A DNA stretch of 64,000 bases, taken from Paramyrothecium sp. XJ0827 (Eukaryota > Ascomycota > Sordariomycetes > Hypocreales > Stachybotryaceae). Within the stretch, counting starts at the first letter, position 1. Each line of letters begins with the position of its first letter. The notes beneath the pieces were generated by a model that was not told where the DNA came from, ran no database searches, and saw only the letters and a program-made list of their open reading frames with translations. The DNA lies in NCBI GenBank assembly GCA_020881915.1, contig JAJFPB010000010.1, forward strand, positions 1,054,001-1,118,000. The letters are read 5' to 3'. The position numbers and the translations under genes were made by a program. This document shows, piece after piece, positions 59,480-64,000 of this stretch.

Positions 59480-62326
59480 TGCTTCTACAGCTTTTGGGAC
59501 GTCGATATGGAGTAGTTTTCGCAAGGTGTCGCATGCAGTTGGAGAGGAGGAAACAACGTGTGAAAGTGTGGAAAACGATTTACCTGCAGGGTGCAGGTTC
59601 TCAAAACTGCTACCCGCCGAACTAAGAATCCCTGAGACATGGTCATACCAGAGAAAGTAGTGCCTTTAAATTACACGGGGAGGTGTAGCAGGGGTTTTTG
59701 GGCCAAGGGAGGATTTGACTGAGACATGAAAACCTCCTGGTCTTGGACCGCAAAGCTGCTACCGACCCGGCTTGTGGACACGCGAAAATCAAATGCAATT
59801 GGGCTCATTAGGCACGAATGAATAAATATCAGATGACGAGTGCAAGGGCTTGGGTTTGTATGTGGCTATCATGTTATTTGGCCACAATGGGACCTCGTGG
59901 AGTTCTCAACATTTTCAGATTATTTATGATATGTCTCAGAGCGGCTCCATAAGAGCACTAGAGGCGGGAGAGTTGATTCAACTTATGGGCGCAGCAGCTC
60001 CGTGAGTGACTTCGGATCCATCATACGGCTTCAACCGTGAATCATGAAATTGATCTGAAAATAGTATCAATTCTAGTCCGAATGATGCGCTGTATGCGCT
60101 TTAGCGAGAGACATGGCTCACGAGGAAGACTGCAGGAAAGGGCATTTGGAAGAGTTTCTCAAAGCCTCAAAGGCGTGGGCAAGGTAATACCAGGACTTCT
60201 TAGAGGCATCAGCGAAGCGGCACCGCGAGTTGTACAGTGGTACTCTGAACCCGCTACTTTGAGATGAGAAGTGCAGAACCGGAGGGAAAGATGTCCACAG
60301 AGCATAGGTCCTTTCCACCATGCTCTGTGACAGAATGAGCTGTCTCTTTATTCCATGTCACTTTATACTGATGGGTCAACTAGGGCTGAGATCAAATATG
60401 CCGACTGCCGAAGCTGCTGCGGGGCTCCGTGTCTCTGATTGTTGAATAAAAGGGGTGCCTGGCTATTGTTTTGCCATAGTTGGGGGATCTCAGTCGTTTG
60501 ATGGCATGTGCCACGGGAAGATTTCGGTCGCAGATTGCGTCAACATAGAGAAATCACATGCTGCAGAATCTGTTCCAGCAAGAACGGTTCCTGGGATGAA
60601 GAATTCTGAAAAACAGTGACATGTGCAGTGTCCGCTGTGAGTGACGTAGATTCATTGACTACCCTAAGCACCTCAACATTGGAAGTTGGGCTGCAAAGAC
60701 ACCGAGCCTCTACAGAAGGATTAGAAAGGGCCTCCAGGACCTACTAGCTCTGCTTAGCAGTCATGGTGGAGGGGAACGGCGCAAACCGTGAGGTGACTCC
60801 AGGATTCAGAACTTATTTCTACCTCGAGCTGACATGACTTAGAAACCTGCGGATTCCCCAGACTCTGCATGGTGTTTGGGGTGTCACACAAACTCAATCA
60901 TGACGCTACTTCCAAGTAGCATTACGAACAAGCTACAATCCCGCCAGAACGTGGAACAGTAATAGCACATGGGCATCTGAACCCTATCGGTAACTTTACA
61001 TATACACGCCGGCGACCAGCTCTAGGTGCCGGTTCTCAATTGTGGTGCGCCCAACGAGGAACTCCCGGAGATGCCAGTCCGGGTGTGAGCGTGGGCCAAA
61101 AAAGGCTCGACTAGCATAGCTTTGCGTTAGGACCTGGATCGAGGCGCCGATCTACGAACCGGGCTGGACGGTTTGTGTCATGTCAACGTGCCGGCGGGTG
61201 GGCACATGCAAGCCACAGGAAACATAAGATGGTGGCGAAAGGAAAAGCCCGTCGTGGTTCCACGGCTGGACCCTTGATCTCGACACCTAACAGCCTTGGA
61301 CATGACGTTTCCCAAGGGCTGCAGGCAGAGTGGCATTCACCGACATGGGTTGTGAGTACAGTGAAGCAACGATTAAGTCAGACGGACCCAAAGGCGCAGT
61401 ACAAAGTATGTCCTTCAGCACTTTCTATTACAAGCTAGAGCCCATCGTACCTGGTCTGGACGTAGCGAGGAGAGCACGGCTTCGGTTTGCGATTGTTCCC
61501 ACCTCTGCTAACCTCTCGAGCCTCTTCAACTTACATCTTGACGGACCAGGACACTGGAATTCTCCAGACCCCACATGCGTAAAGAAAAAATACAGAGGAA
61601 AATAGAAAACCAGGCACAGAGCTCTCCATCCAATCCACGGGCCTGGACAAATCTCCTGGCCTACTAGCAGACCGGCATCCTTGTTGGGCAATAGTCCAGT
61701 CGTTAGTCAAGCCACACCACAGCGAAACCTCACATGGCCCGGCCCCTTAGCCTCCCGCTACTCGCGAAAATCGCATCCAGAAAGAGGCCCCTTTCCCGGC
61801 CCTACAGCCTTCAGGCCCGTGTGCTCTGACACCTGCGGAGCGGCCAAGGCGGAACGACCTTGACTAAGGTCCATGGCATCATCCACAAAGCACGCCCGAT
61901 GTGGCTCCCACGGCCGCATCTGGCCAGCTAGAGACCGGATGTCGACGGGAGAGTGCCCGCCAAAAACGTGCTTGGCACGGCTCTCAGACCACCTGGACCG
62001 ACCGTAGCTGGGTAATTGAAGGGGGCTCTTCCCCAGAGCACGAGAGCCGCCCAACAGTCCTCGAACTAGCAGACTGGCTGGGACGGTTTCCTGGGACCCT
62101 AAGCTGATGCTTCGAGTCATGGCGAGCTTTGAAGGTCCGCTGTCGCATGTAGCTAGCGACAATTGGAAAAGGCGAAGGATGTAAAAAACCAACGATTCCC
62201 ATGAGCCGCCATGCGTTCCTGACCCGGTCCCGGGTTGTTGCCGACAAGATCCAGCTGTGCGCTTCTCTTGGTCCGCGATCCGCCAGAAACAACATCTTGT
62301 GAATAAGCGACGAGGAACGGTGTAAG
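59480..62326. other. Gene-poor 2.8-kb stretch between divergent genes
   Basis: No gene could be supported. A 225-codon minus-strand frame (62435-61758) overlaps the start of the next gene in antisense and has no motif. The promoters of both flanking genes should be here. Confidence 0.45.
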
Positions 62327-63893
62327 ATGCAGCGCTCGTGGAGGCATGTTTTCCTGCTGTGCCTGGTTGCGGTGACGGGCGCGGTAGCCACCGACAGCCT
62401 GCCTTCGACATTCGAGGTCCTCGCGCAGATGCCACAATGTGCCGTAAGTCCTTCAGTCTTATTCCTGCCCGGTACGCGACTGACCGGTTGATAGCAAACG
62501 TGCGTGCTTGGCGCTGTGACGAATTCGACCTGCTCCCCGACGGACCAGCTGTGTGTTTGCGAAAACGACAAGCTCCAAGCAGCTGCTACAGAATGCATCA
62601 AGAAGGGTTGCACGGTCAAGCAGGGTCTCTGTAAGAAAAGAGTTGCTTCTACAGCAGTAGATGCCGACGGCTAACAGGTCGTCTTCCGCAGTCACCATGA
62701 ACCTGACCCAGAGCACCTGCAATGCCCCTGTCCGGAACTCGCAGAGGCCGTACGTGATCATGAGCGACACCCTCGGTGTCTTCATCGGCGTCAGTGTGCT
62801 CCAGAGGATCCTTGCCAAGCTGTACTGGAAGCTCGGCATCGAGACGGACGACTGGTGCATCCTCGTCACCACCATCCTCTTCGTCGTCCCAAGTTTGGTC
62901 ATCAACGTCTACGGCCTTGTGGGCAACGGCATGGGCCTGGACATCTGGACGCTGCCGTTCGACAACATCACCCGCTTCAGCTCGTGGTTCCACGCCATGT
63001 CGGTGCTGTACTTTACGCAGATCTCGCTGATCAAGCTGACGATGCTGTTCTTCTACCTGCGCGTCTTCCCCGTCACGAGCGCGCGGTACATCATCATCGG
63101 CACCATGATCTTCAACTGCCTGTACGGAGTCATCTACGCCCTGGTGACCATCTTCCAGTGTCTACCCGTGGGGTATCTGTCCGTCATGTGGGATCATGAG
63201 CACGAGGGAAGCTGCATCAACCTCAACGCAATGACGTGGTCCAACGCGGGCATCAGTATTGGCGTGGATTTGTGGATGCTGTGCATCCCCCTGCTGCAGG
63301 TCAAGTCCCTGCAGCTGGATTGGAAGAAGAAGGTTGGTGCGGGATTGATGTTCCTCGCCGGTACTGCGTAAGACGCTCCCAGTCACCCGATCGCAATGAG
63401 ATGACGTGCTAACGCCTTGTGTTCCAGTTTCACCGTCATCAGCGTCATTCGGCTTCGAGTACTGGTCAAGTTCAACTACACCGATAATCCAACCTGGACT
63501 TACATCGAAATCTCAAAGTGGTCCACTCTCGAGATTGCCGTCGGCGTCATCTGCACCTGCATGCCTTCATACCGGTTGCTGTTTGTGCGGGCATTCCCAA
63601 ATCTGCTCAACTCGCGACATCAATATACTCCCAACGAGAGCAGCAACAGCTCGGGGAGCTACGTCAAGAGCGGGAAGCTGGCGCAGGACTCCTTCAACAC
63701 TTCGCAGACCGGGGGAGGGGCAAAGCGTACCGAGTCCAGGACGGTCATACACGATCGCTCGTACGGTATCCAGTTTGATGACCTTGACGATGATGATAAC
63801 TCCGTGGATCAGACCACCATGGTGCACATGAAGCCTCTAGATATGATGAGTGAGAGTAAGACTGGTCGATCAGATCGGCCTCATAGCGTATAA
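62327..63893 (+). CDS. PTH11-type 7TM receptor with CFEM domain
   Basis: Exons are 62327-62443, 62495-62630, 62692-63367 and 63428-63893 (464 residues). A signal peptide (HVFLLCLVAVTGAVA) is followed by a CFEM domain with eight cysteines: PQC, QTC, STC, LCVC, TEC, KGC and a last Cys in QSTC. The 7TM part starts with a TM1 segment (VFIGVSVLQRILAKLYW), then the DDWCILVTT block, and LIKLTMLFFYLRVF in TM3. MTWSNAGISIGVDLWM and RLRVLVKF follow. A ~100-residue hydrophilic tail ends the chain. This is the architecture of Pth11-like GPCRs, which sit in the plasma membrane and sense surface hydrophobicity or cutin-type cues in plant pathogens. The start is the first ATG before the signal peptide. Confidence 0.92.
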
Positions 63894-64000
63894 TGTAGCG
63901 ATGAGCGATAATTAGAATTGATACTGCTTTCGAATCATCGTTAGCAGGCTTTCCAGCTACCATTCGTGCGTGGAAAATCCTCAAGTCGAACAGACAAAAC

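Noticed and set aside
61758..62435. 225-codon minus-strand frame
   Set aside because: It overlaps the start of the CFEM receptor in antisense and contains no recognisable motif.

Overview
The window is nuclear DNA of a filamentous ascomycete (Pezizomycotina), probably a plant-associated Sordariomycete. Genes are split by short introns, mostly 45-80 nt, with GTRAGT-type donors and CTAAC/CTGAC branch sites. The gene content is typical of such fungi: two HET-domain proteins, a CFEM-containing 7TM receptor, a second rhodopsin-type 7TM protein, secreted cutinases, a LaeA-like methyltransferase, a P450 and an OPT transporter. No rRNA, tRNA, CRISPR array or intact transposon was recognised. Most exon models below were built by hand and checked for reading-frame phase across every junction.

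Left part (1-15 kb). A HET gene runs off the left edge. Next comes a block with a possible shared theme. Two paralogous secreted cutinases (2836-3673 and 11597-12442) bracket an ankyrin-type gene and a divergently transcribed pair. The pair is a heme-thiolate peroxygenase (PCP and EHD motifs) and a fatty-acid alpha-dioxygenase (animal-heme-peroxidase fold). Together these could release cutin fatty acids and convert them to oxylipins. This is the most interesting candidate system in the window. A second ankyrin protein with an NLR-like N-terminus but no nucleotide-binding domain follows.

Middle part (15-33 kb). A 13-exon MFS sugar transporter carries five exons of 24-37 nt and a GC-AG intron. 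A secreted protein with 18 cysteines follows, also with a GC-AG intron, and beside it lies a decayed LysM-like sequence. About 5 kb of gene-free DNA with simple repeats leads into a 1755-residue kinesin.

Right part (33-64 kb). This part holds a small Pro/Ser-rich protein, a rhodopsin-type 7TM protein, an APH/choline-kinase-like phosphotransferase and an alkyltransferase-like DNA-repair protein (Trp in place of the active Cys). A possible mini-cluster follows: LaeA-like methyltransferase, P450 and small four-TM protein. Next are a 905-residue HET protein, an OPT oligopeptide transporter, a single-TM His/Arg-rich protein, a short-chain dehydrogenase and a PTH11-type CFEM receptor. Several stretches of 0.5-5 kb show no gene I can support.
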